Shown here in pieces: positions 6,233 to 11,817 of a stretch of DNA of 11,817 nt. Numbering within the stretch: the first letter of the stretch is position 1; every line of letters begins with the position of its first letter. Under the pieces are notes generated by a model. The model ran no database searches and had not been told where the DNA came from. It saw nothing but the letters and a program-made list of their open reading frames with translations. This DNA comes from Alistipes sp. (lineage in GTDB: Bacteria > Bacteroidota > Bacteroidia > Bacteroidales > Rikenellaceae), in the NCBI GenBank assembly GCA_009774895.1, contig VSOO01000026.1, positions 576-12,392 of the forward strand, in the 5' to 3' direction. The translations under genes and the position numbers were made by a program.

Positions 6233-6240
6233 CAAAGATA
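6233..6240 (-). promoter_or_regulatory. Candidate -7 box for the island operon
   Basis: On the minus strand this reads TATCTTTG, a full match to TAnnTTTG, placed directly before the first stem of the leader. The -33 region at the expected distance is weak (TTCTGTCTTT instead of TTTG). Confidence 0.55.
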
Positions 6241-6540
6241 GAAAATGTTTCTTAAAGACAGAACACTCTATTTCAGATTTGCTATTAAATTTATACTGCA
6301 AAGTTCTTGAAAACAAAGTTTCTATGCAATAGCCTCACTTATGGAATCACAACTTTGTTATTCGTAAATTGAGGGGAGTTATTTCGACATAAAGATGTCG
6401 GTTTTTCAGAATTGCTTTGATTTTCATCTGTTTGCACAATATGCAGGCAATCGGGAGCAGCAGATTCGGTGTCCAACAAAGGGTCCAACAATGCGCCTCG
6501 AACGGCCCTTTCCGCCCCTTTTTCATCGCCGAACGGCACG
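6241..6540. other. Island noncoding stretch with possible integrase-start remnant
   Basis: No convincing gene is present. On the minus strand a 26-codon frame (6427-6347) begins MKIKAILKNRHLYVEITPL, which faintly resembles the first residues of Bacteroidetes tyrosine recombinases (arm-binding domain starting MKI-x-A-I/V-L). It then hits a stop. It sits where an integrase would start, 40 bases inside the terminal motif 6467-6492. This may be chance. Bases 6493-6540 are GC-rich, unlike the rest of the island. Confidence 0.25.
6467..6492 (+). repeat. Right copy of two-part terminal motif
   Basis: CGGTGTCCAACA, four variable bases (AAGG), then GTCCAACAAT. It has the same orientation and internal spacing as 3932-3957, and lies 88 bases inside the right attachment repeat. 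Only the four-base spacer differs, so the half-motifs rather than the surroundings are conserved. Confidence 0.7.
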
Positions 6541-6572
6541 AAAAAAGAGGCTACCTTTGCAGGTAACCTCTT
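6541..6572 (-). terminator. Island-supplied terminator of tRNA-Thr
   Basis: AAGAGG, C, TACCT (6545-6556) pairs with AGGTA, A, CCTCTT (6561-6572). The C/A mismatch becomes a G-U pair on the minus strand. Six T follow there (6541-6546). It is nine bases beyond the tRNA 3' end and inside the island. Confidence 0.85.
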
Positions 6573-6580
6573 GATTGCGA

Positions 6581-6653
<73 letters not shown>

Positions 6654-6675
6654 CTTTTACTCCCTAAGAGCGATG

Positions 6676-6706
6676 CAAAAGTACACAAGAAAAATGAATT
6701 TGCAAA
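6676..6706 (-). promoter_or_regulatory. Consensus promoter of tRNA-Thr
   Basis: On the minus strand, TTTG (6706-6703), exactly 19 bases, then TACTTTTG (6683-6676): the full Bacteroidetes TTTG-N19-TAnnTTTG consensus. The T-run before TTTG strengthens it. It lies on the chromosomal side of the island junction, so tRNA expression should survive integration. Confidence 0.8.
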
Positions 6707-6767
6707 AAAAATGCACCGAATTCATAATTATTTTCTAACTTCGCTGTCAAATTGCTACTCTAAACTT

Positions 6768-7715
6768 ATGAAACGTATATTAATCGTAGGCGCAGGCGGT
6801 CAGATCGGTTCGGAGCTGACGACCTATCTGCGCAAGATCTACGGCGATGCCAACGTCATCGCCACCGACGTGCGCGAATGTCCGGCGCTGGCCGAGCAGG
6901 GTCCTTTCGAAGTGCTCGACGCACTCGACATTACGGCCATGGCTTCGATCGTGTCGCGATACCGCATCGACACCATTTTCAACCTCGTGGCGCTGCTGTC
7001 GGCCGTGGGTGAGAAGAACCCCCAGCTGGCCTGGAAGATCAACATCGGTGCGCTGACCAACTCGCTGGAGGTGGCCCGCGACCGCAAGTGCGCCGTGTTC
7101 ACACCCTCGTCGATCGGTGCGTTCGGCCCCTCGTCGCCCAAGGACAAGACGCCGCAGGATACGGTGATGCGTCCGACGACCATGTACGGCGTGTGCAAGG
7201 TCACGGGCGAGCTGATGGGCGACTACTACCACACGCGCTTCGGCGTCGATGCCCGCTCGGTGCGTTTCCCGGGTCTGATTTCGAACGTCACGCTGCCCGG
7301 CGGCGGCACGACCGACTACGCCGTGGAGATCTACTACGAGGCGATCAGGAACGGCCGCTTCACCTGCCCCGTGCCGTCGGACGTATACATGGACATGATG
7401 TACATGCCCGACGCCCTGCGCGCCTGCGTGGAGCTGATGGAGGCCGATCCCGCGAAACTCGTGCACCGCAACAGCTTCAACATCGCGTCGATGAGCTTCA
7501 CGCCCGAGATCATCTGCGCCGAGATCAGGAAGCGCATGCCCGACTTCACGATGGACTACGACGTGGATCCCGTGAAGGAGTCGATCGCACGCAGCTGGCC
7601 CAACTCGCTCGACGACACCTGCGCCCGCGAGGAGTGGGGCTGGAAGCCCGAGTGGGACCTGTCGCGCATGACCGACGACATGCTGGAGCACATCCGCCTG
7701 AAGCTCGCCGAATAG
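6768..7715 (+). CDS. tdh: L-threonine 3-dehydrogenase, short-chain (SDR) type
   Basis: A 315-residue NAD-dependent enzyme that oxidises L-threonine to 2-amino-3-ketobutyrate, the first step of threonine breakdown to glycine and acetyl-CoA (with Kbl, not seen here). The Rossmann motif GAGGQIG is at residues 8-14, the catalytic Y140-x-x-x-K144 in MYGVCK, and the TDH-specific PGGGTTDYAVEI at 177-188. MMYMPDALRA and RNSFNIASMSFTPEI follow, and SWPNSLDDTCAREEWGWKP near the end is diagnostic of the epimerase-like TDH family shared by Bacteroidetes and animals, not the zinc MDR type. The frame is open 19 codons upstream to an ATG at 6711, but that stretch is AT-rich and unlike the family. The ATG at 6768 gives the standard MKRILIVGAGG start. 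A possible -7 box, TAACTTCG, is at 6736-6743 (one mismatch, no -33). Its place next to tRNA-Thr is probably coincidence. Confidence 0.93.
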   Translation: MKRILIVGAGGQIGSELTTYLRKIYGDANVIATDVRECPALAEQGPFEVLDALDITAMASIVSRYRIDTIFNLVALLSAVGEKNPQLAWKINIGALTNSLEVARDRKCAVFTPSSIGAFGPSSPKDKTPQDTVMRPTTMYGVCKVTGELMGDYYHTRFGVDARSVRFPGLISNVTLPGGGTTDYAVEIYYEAIRNGRFTCPVPSDVYMDMMYMPDALRACVELMEADPAKLVHRNSFNIASMSFTPEIICAEIRKRMPDFTMDYDVDPVKESIARSWPNSLDDTCAREEWGWKPEWDLSRMTDDMLEHIRLKLAE

Positions 7716-7734
7716 TCCTGCGACGGACACACGG

Positions 7735-7774
7735 ACGCACCCCGGAGTTTCGGCTCCGGGGTGCGTTTCGTTTT
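7735..7774 (+). terminator. Terminator of the threonine dehydrogenase gene
   Basis: GCACCCCGGAG (7737-7747) pairs with CTCCGGGGTGC (7754-7764) around a six-base loop, with two more pairs at the base. GTTTCGTTTT follows. It lies 21 bases after the stop. Confidence 0.85.
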
Positions 7775-7798
7775 GGCCCCTCCGGAGGGGCCGAAACG
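7769..7798. repeat. Uninterrupted 30-bp near-perfect palindrome
   Basis: CGTTTTGGCCCCTCC (7769-7783) is followed with no spacer by its inverted copy (7784-7798), with one T/G difference. It overlaps the T-rich end of the preceding terminator. It could be a second terminator or cruciform-type site. Between it and 7870 I see nothing else. Confidence 0.5.
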
Positions 7799-7870
7799 AG
7801 TGGAGGCGCTGAGACGGAAATGCCTTTCGGGCACTCCTGGGGCTTTCCGGCACTGGGTGCGGGACTGCGG

Positions 7871-7904
7871 AAACGACGAAGTCCGGAAATTTCCGGGCCT
7901 CGCG
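7871..7904 (-). repeat. Palindromic repeat copy 1, downstream of lipoprotein
   Basis: A 34-base unit starting AAACGAC and containing CCGGAAATTTCCGG. It differs from 8714-8747 at only two positions. It lies 42 bases after the lipoprotein stop at 7947 on the minus strand, where the hairpin is followed by TCGTCGTTT, so it may act as a weak terminator. Confidence 0.65.
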
Positions 7905-7946
7905 CATCGAAGCGTCTTCGGTTGCGCGCCGCAGCAGCGCGCAGGG

Positions 7947-8606
7947 TCAGGCGTAGGGCCGGAATTCCGCGTGCACGACGTATTCCGCACCGCCGACGGT
8001 GCGCAGGGTGATGTCGAGCAGGAACGATTCGCGCGACCACTCCTGTTTCTGCGCGAAGCGGAGGGTGAAGCCGGTGTCCATGAGGGCGAAATCCTCGGTG
8101 CGGGTCTCGGAAAGCAGCAGGTCGTACTCGGTCCACTCCACCTCGCCGGCATAGCCGCTCCGGACGTAGGGCGCGCAGCTTAGGAACCGGATGCGCATGA
8201 CGTCGCGCAGCGAGGTGCCGGCCGGATGCTCCGCATCGAGGGCGCGGTTGGTGCATATCGCCTCCACGGAGGCGATTTCGTCGGCGAAACAGTATCTTGG
8301 GGGCAGGAACTCCGTGTAGTACCTCCGGTCGTAGCCGGTGTCGCCGTTGCGCTGCGCGAGGCGGAGGTACTCCTCGTCCTGCCCGCCGTTCAGATCGGGC
8401 GTGACGATCGTTGTGGCGTCCTTGCCGGGACCGATGTGGAGGGCATCGTCGGAATAGCTCAGGGAGAACGTCGTGCAGCGCACGTATGCGGTGACGAAGT
8501 GGTGCATGAGGACGGAATGGGTTTCGTTGCCGACCCGGTCGTCGGAACCGTCGCTGCAACCGAAGCACAGCACGGCTGCCAGCAGAAGTAAGGCGTAGTT
8601 TTTCAT
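7947..8606 (-). CDS. Lipoprotein of unknown function
   Basis: A 219-residue protein with signal peptide MKNYALLLLAAVLCFGC and probable lipidated Cys17 (Gly at -1), followed by SDGSDD, an acidic stretch of the kind that exports Bacteroidetes lipoproteins to the surface. The mature domain has many beta-strand-like stretches (TTFSLSYSD, ALMDTGFTLRFAQ, ESFLLDITLRTVGGAEYVVHAEF) and several Cys (in VRCTTF, RYCFAD, AICTNR, LSCAPY) that could form disulfides. I do not recognise a family. The C-terminal EYVVHAEFRPY looks like a closing strand of a beta-sandwich. It is a single-gene unit with its own promoter-like sequence, bracketed by two copies of a 34-bp repeat. Confidence 0.75.
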   Translation of the reverse strand: MKNYALLLLAAVLCFGCSDGSDDRVGNETHSVLMHHFVTAYVRCTTFSLSYSDDALHIGPGKDATTIVTPDLNGGQDEEYLRLAQRNGDTGYDRRYYTEFLPPRYCFADEIASVEAICTNRALDAEHPAGTSLRDVMRIRFLSCAPYVRSGYAGEVEWTEYDLLLSETRTEDFALMDTGFTLRFAQKQEWSRESFLLDITLRTVGGAEYVVHAEFRPYA

Positions 8607-8654
8607 AAGGCGTTTGTTTCGGAACCGGGTGCGGGGCTCGCCGGTCCGTTTTCA

Positions 8655-8683
8655 CAAATATACCGAAAATTCCGTAAGAACAA
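8655..8683 (-). promoter_or_regulatory. Candidate promoter of the lipoprotein gene
   Basis: On the minus strand, TTG (8683-8681), 18 bases, then TATATTTG (8662-8655), a match to TAnnTTTG. It lies 48 bases before the ATG at 8606. Confidence 0.6.
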
Positions 8684-8713
8684 GCATCGGGGCCGAAATT
8701 CGGGCTCGGACAC

Positions 8714-8747
8714 AAACGACGAGGCCCGGAAATTTCCGGGCCTCGCG
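8714..8747 (-). repeat. Palindromic repeat copy 2, downstream of aldolase
   Basis: Contains a perfect 26-base palindrome with half-site CGAGGCCCGGAAA (8719-8744). It matches 7871-7904 at 32 of 34 positions. On the minus strand it lies 134 bases after the aldolase stop and is followed by TCGTCGTTTG. It is the best candidate for the aldolase terminator, though the T-run is poor. Confidence 0.65.
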
Positions 8748-8881
8748 GGTGAGACGGTGTGCCGCAGCGTGCGGGATTTTCGGTGCGTCGGACCTTTTGA
8801 CACGACCGGAGCGCCGAAGCGTTGCGGACCGATGTCAGTGCCGTTGCGGACGCACGGGGTGCGGCATGCGTTCGGTGCGGA

Positions 8882-9874
8882 TCAGGCTTTGCCGGCCGAG
8901 CCGAGCACGTGCTCGCACTTGTGCATGTAGAGCTTCTTCAGCTCGTCGCGGGCCGGACCCAGGTACTTGCGGGGGTCGAATTCGGCGGGTTTCTCGTCGA
9001 AGACGGTGCGCACGGCGGCGGTCATCGCCAGACGGCCGTCCGAGTCGATGTTGATCTTGCACACGGCGCTCTTGGCGGCCTTGCGGAGCTGGTCCTCGGG
9101 AATGCCGACGGCATCCTTCAGCGCGCCACCGTGGGCGTTGATGGTGCGTACGTACTCCTGGGGCACCGACGACGAGCCGTGCAGCACGATGGGGAAGCCG
9201 GGGATGCGCTTCTCGATCTCCTCGAGGATGTCGAAGCGCAGGGGAGGCGGAACCAGCACGCCGTCGGCATTGCGCGTGCACTGCTCGGGCTTGAACTTGT
9301 TGGCGCCGTGCGACGTGCCGATGGAGATGGCCAGCGAGTCCACGCCGGTCTTCTTCACGAAGTCCTCCACGTCCTCCGGACGGGTGTAGTGCGACACTTC
9401 GGACGACACTTCGTCCTCCACGCCGGCCAGCACGCCCAGCTCGCCCTCGACCGTCACGTCGTGCTGGTGGGCGTACTCCACCACGCGGCGCGTGAGGGCC
9501 ACGTTCTCGTCGTAGGGCAGCGACGAACCGTCGATCATCACCGACGAGAAGCCCATGTCGATGCAGCTCTTGCACAGCTCGAACGTGTCGCCGTGGTCGA
9601 GGTGCAGCACGATGGGGATGTTCTTGCCCAGCTCCTTGGCGTACTCCACGGCACCCTGCGCCATGTAGCGGAGGATGGTCTGGTTGGCGTATTTGCGGGC
9701 GCCCGACGACACCTGGAGGATGACCGGCGACGAGGTCTCCACGCAGGCCTGGATGATCGCCTGCATCTGTTCCATGTTGTTGAAGTTGAACGCGGGAATC
9801 GCATAGCCCCCTTCGATGGCCTTGGCGAACATCTCGCGCGAGTTCACGAGTCCCAGATCTTTGTACGATACCAT
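8882..9874 (-). CDS. fba: Fructose-1,6-bisphosphate aldolase, class II
   Basis: A 330-residue zinc-dependent aldolase that splits fructose-1,6-bisphosphate into glyceraldehyde-3-phosphate and dihydroxyacetone phosphate in glycolysis, and makes it in gluconeogenesis. It has the class II signature VLHLDHGD (Asp93 the likely acid/base, His94 a metal ligand), VEGELG (Glu145), GTSHGANK (His189 metal ligand), VLHGSSSV (His232 metal ligand) and the phosphate-binding NIDSDGR segment. Length and N-terminus (MVSYKDLGLVNSREMFAKA, then YAIPAFNFNNMEQ) are normal for the Bacteroidetes form. The start is supported by the motif order and by a TATCTTTG box upstream. It is probably transcribed alone. Confidence 0.96.
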   Translation of the reverse strand: MVSYKDLGLVNSREMFAKAIEGGYAIPAFNFNNMEQMQAIIQACVETSSPVILQVSSGARKYANQTILRYMAQGAVEYAKELGKNIPIVLHLDHGDTFELCKSCIDMGFSSVMIDGSSLPYDENVALTRRVVEYAHQHDVTVEGELGVLAGVEDEVSSEVSHYTRPEDVEDFVKKTGVDSLAISIGTSHGANKFKPEQCTRNADGVLVPPPLRFDILEEIEKRIPGFPIVLHGSSSVPQEYVRTINAHGGALKDAVGIPEDQLRKAAKSAVCKINIDSDGRLAMTAAVRTVFDEKPAEFDPRKYLGPARDELKKLYMHKCEHVLGSAGKA

Positions 9875-9932
9875 AATGTCTGAATTTTATGTTTTGAAGA
9901 ATTCTTCTCTTCCGTCTGCGGGGTAATCATTA

Positions 9933-9954
9933 CAAAGATAATGAAAATTCGCAA
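9933..9954 (-). promoter_or_regulatory. Candidate promoter of the aldolase gene
   Basis: On the minus strand, TTGC, four bases, then TTTCATTATCTTTG, containing the -7 match TATCTTTG (9940-9933), 58 bases before the ATG. The same TTGC-N4-TTTCATTATCTTTG arrangement lies upstream of the dehydrogenase-like gene (1029-1050). A TTTG at 19 bases is missing. Confidence 0.55.
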
Positions 9955-10295
9955 GGATCGGTCGCCTTTCGTGAAAAAATAGCCGTCGCGCCGCGGCCGG
10001 GATTTTGCCCGATGCTGCGGGGATACGCGGTGTCGGGGCGAATGGACTGGAGGAACGAGCGGGGCCGGCCGTTTCGAGAGAAAGCAACGGCTGTCGGCGC
10101 AGCGGACCGGGCTGCAGCCTCCGGAGTCCTCGAAAAATCGCGGCTCTCTCAGGAGCCGCGGGCCGCAGCCTGCGGGCGGCGGAGGTCCGCCATTCGCCGC
10201 AGGCTTCGTGCGCAGACACTCCGCCGGGCTGCGGCCGAAAACGACTGTTGAGAAGACGGACGCTGCCGGGTTCCGCATCGGCGTCGTGTGCCGGC
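9955..10295. other. Gene-free stretch between aldolase and prolyl-tRNA synthetase
   Basis: Several frames are open here because of high GC, but none has recognisable protein sequence or a good start. The only clear signal is the terminator-like hairpin at 10133-10160. GC-rich short inverted repeats such as GGCTGCAGCC also occur. Confidence 0.5.
10133..10160 (-). terminator. Second terminator-like hairpin behind prolyl-tRNA synthetase
   Basis: CGCGGCTC (10139-10146) pairs with GAGCCGCG (10153-10160) around a six-base loop. On the minus strand it is followed by ATTTTTCG (five T, 10133-10137). No gene lies directly before it on that strand. The terminator at 10296-10341 is 135 bases upstream. 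Confidence 0.65.
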
Positions 10296-10341
10296 AAAAG
10301 TCAGGCGCCGCTTACTCCCTCGGTCGGGAGCGCGGCGCCTG
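10296..10341 (-). terminator. Terminator of prolyl-tRNA synthetase gene
   Basis: CAGGCGCCGC (10302-10311) pairs with GCGGCGCCTG (10332-10341), and inside it CTCCC/GGGAG pairs. On the minus strand ACTTTTG follows. It lies 24 bases after the stop at 10366. Confidence 0.8.
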
Positions 10342-10365
10342 TGTCGGCGGGGAGGATACCCCGGA

Positions 10366-11817
10366 TCAGGAGCTGCGGGCGAAGAGCACGCGGCGGTGCG
10401 ACGTCTTGCCGGAGAAGATGCAGACGCCCTCCTCCTCGGGAGCGTCGATCGGAATGCAGCGGATCGTGGCCTTGGTCGCCTCCTTGATCGCCACCTCGGT
10501 TTCGACCGTGCCGTCCCAGTGCGCCGAGAGGAAGCCGCCCTTCTCGTCGAGCAGGCGCTTGAACTCGTCCCACGTATCCACGCGTGTAATCATCGACTCG
10601 CGGTAGGCCAGGGCCTTGCGGAAGATGTTCTCCTGAATCTCGGCCATCAGCGCCTCGATGCGGTCGGCCAGGCCCTCTACGGGTACGGTCTGCTTTTCGA
10701 GCGTGTCGCGGCGCACGAGTTCGATCGTGCCGTTCTCCATGTCGCGCGGACCCATGGCCAGGCGTACGGGCACGCCCTTGAGCTCGTACTCGGCGAACTT
10801 GAAGCCCGAGCGCACGTTGTCGCGGTCGTCCACCTTCACGCTCAGGCCGCGGGCTCGCAGTTCGGCGGCGAGGGCGTCGAAGCGTTCGAGGATGGCGGCC
10901 ATCTGCTCGGGGCCCTTGTAGATGGGCACCATCGCCACGTGGATCGGCGCCAGCTTGGGCGGCAGCACGAGGCCGTTGTTGTCGGAGTGGGCCATGATGA
11001 GGGCGCCCATCAGGCGGGTCGATACGCCCCACGAGGTGGCCCACACGTATTCGAGCTTGCCCTCCTTGTTCACGTACTGCACGTCGAACGCCTTGGCGAA
11101 GTTCTGGCCCAGGAAGTGCGACGTGCCGCTCTGCAACGCCTTGCCGTCCTGCATGAGGGCCTCGATGGTGAGCGTGTCCTCGGCGCCGGCGAAGCGCTCG
11201 TTGGGCGACTTGTGGCCCACGACCACGGGCAGCGACATCCATTCCTCGGCGAAACGCTGGTATACGCGGATCATCTTTTCGGCCTCCTCCACGGCCTCTT
11301 CGCGCGTGGCGTGGGCCGTGTGGCCCTCCTGCCACAGGAATTCGGCCGTGCGCAGGAACAGGCGCGTGCGCATCTCCCAGCGTACGACGTTCGCCCACTG
11401 GTTGCACAGGATCGGCAGGTCGCGGTAGGACTGGATCCAGTTGCGGTAGGTGTTCCAGATGATCGTCTCGGAGGTCGGACGCACGATCAGCTCCTCTTCC
11501 AGCCTGGCGTCGGGATCGACCACCACGCCCTTGCCCTCGGGGTCGTTCTTGAGGCGGTAGTGGGTGACCACGGCGCACTCCTTGGCGAAGCCCTCGACGT
11601 GGTGGGCCTCCTTCGAGAAGAACGACTTCGGGATGAAGAGCGGGAAGTAGGCGTTCTGGTGGCCCGTCTGCTTGAACATGGCGTCCAGCGCGTCGTGCAT
11701 CTTCTCCCAGATCGCATAGCCGTAGGGTTTGATTACCATGCATCCGCGGACGGCCGAGTTCTCGGCCAGTCCGGCTTTCACCACCAGGTCGTTGTACCAC
11801 TGCGAGTAGTTGTCGTC
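10366..11817 (-). CDS. proS: Prolyl-tRNA synthetase, archaeal/eukaryote-like type (5' end outside window)
   Basis: Class II aminoacyl-tRNA synthetase that charges tRNA-Pro with proline. 483 codons are visible, starting inside [17 protein letters not shown] at the window edge. Only about ten N-terminal residues should be missing compared with the roughly 490-residue family. Visible parts: motif 1 region ([16 protein letters not shown], then YFPLFIP), the RPTSETIIW signature, motif 2 ([24 protein letters not shown]), motif 3 region ([22 protein letters not shown]), an anticodon-binding domain from about [11 protein letters not shown], and a C-terminal zinc-like domain that keeps few Cys. The long editing insertion of E. 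coli-type ProRS is absent, as expected for the Bacteroidetes form. The protein ends LFARSS, where relatives I recall end in an aromatic residue. The internal GTG at 11784 is not the start. Confidence 0.96.
   Translation of the reverse strand, partial: DDNYSQWYNDLVVKAGLAENSAVRGCMVIKPYGYAIWEKMHDALDAMFKQTGHQNAYFPLFIPKSFFSKEAHHVEGFAKECAVVTHYRLKNDPEGKGVVVDPDARLEEELIVRPTSETIIWNTYRNWIQSYRDLPILCNQWANVVRWEMRTRLFLRTAEFLWQEGHTAHATREEAVEEAEKMIRVYQRFAEEWMSLPVVVGHKSPNERFAGAEDTLTIEALMQDGKALQSGTSHFLGQNFAKAFDVQYVNKEGKLEYVWATSWGVSTRLMGALIMAHSDNNGLVLPPKLAPIHVAMVPIYKGPEQMAAILERFDALAAELRARGLSVKVDDRDNVRSGFKFAEYELKGVPVRLAMGPRDMENGTIELVRRDTLEKQTVPVEGLADRIEALMAEIQENIFRKALAYRESMITRVDTWDEFKRLLDEKGGFLSAHWDGTVETEVAIKEATKATIRCIPIDAPEEEGVCIFSGKTSHRRVLFARSS

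Noticed and set aside
6339..6539. 66-codon minus-strand frame near the right island end
   Set aside because: It crosses the terminal GTCCAACA motif and the GC-rich strip, changes composition midway and has no family-like sequence.
6711..6767. Earlier ATG for threonine dehydrogenase
   Set aside because: The 19 extra residues are AT-rich, unlike the family, and would include the likely promoter region.
6780..7907. 375-codon minus-strand frame opposite threonine dehydrogenase
   Set aside because: His/Arg/Gly-rich antisense shadow with no domain.
9887..10297. Minus-strand frames of 136-144 codons upstream of the aldolase
   Set aside because: They cross the terminator hairpin at 10133-10160 and the aldolase promoter, and have no recognisable sequence.

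Overview
The window looks like chromosome of a high-GC member of the Bacteroidales. Alistipes is my best guess, from three signs: Bacteroidetes-style promoters (TAnnTTTG boxes, one with TTTG exactly 19 bases upstream), starts without clear Shine-Dalgarno sites, and lipoproteins with an acidic stretch after the lipidated Cys. This is inference; no rRNA or species marker is present.

Left chromosomal part (1-3805). A dihydroorotate-dehydrogenase-like flavoprotein (minus strand, cut by the window edge) diverges from a plus-strand redox operon. The operon holds a flavin-reductase-family protein with a long basic tail, an EFR1-type flavodoxin/ferredoxin fusion, and a GNAT acetyltransferase gene that kept both ends but lost its catalytic middle. 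A small heat-shock protein (Hsp20) with a strong terminator follows on the minus strand.

Island (3808-6647). A perfect 67-bp direct repeat, the 3' part of a tRNA-Thr(GGT) gene, brackets an AT-rich segment inside GC-rich DNA. The copy at 6581-6647 lies in an intact tRNA. The copy at 3808-3874 is fused to foreign sequence and cannot form an acceptor stem. This is the signature of integration into a tRNA gene, with a repeat period of 2,773 bp. No integrase is visible. A two-part motif (CGGTGTCCAACA, four bases, GTCCAACAAT) occurs near both ends in the same orientation. All recognisable island genes read on the minus strand: a DUF2158/YodC-like small protein preceded by a roughly 280-nt structured leader with a 20-codon upstream ORF, a HEPN-type putative RNase, a lipocalin-like lipoprotein, and a gene broken by one in-frame TGA. 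Three long hairpins with the same outer boundary lie in its left part.

Right chromosomal part (6648-11817). In order: the tRNA promoter, a short-chain-type L-threonine 3-dehydrogenase (plus) with a strong terminator, an unknown lipoprotein (minus) bracketed by a 34-bp near-identical palindromic repeat, class II fructose-bisphosphate aldolase (minus), and archaeal/eukaryote-type prolyl-tRNA synthetase (minus, 5' end outside the window).

The strongest candidate for something undescribed is the structured leader plus DUF2158/HEPN pair inside the integrase-less tRNA-Thr island. In several leader stems, and in the island hairpins, mismatches on the plus strand become G-U wobble pairs on the minus strand. 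That suggests these stems act as minus-strand RNA.
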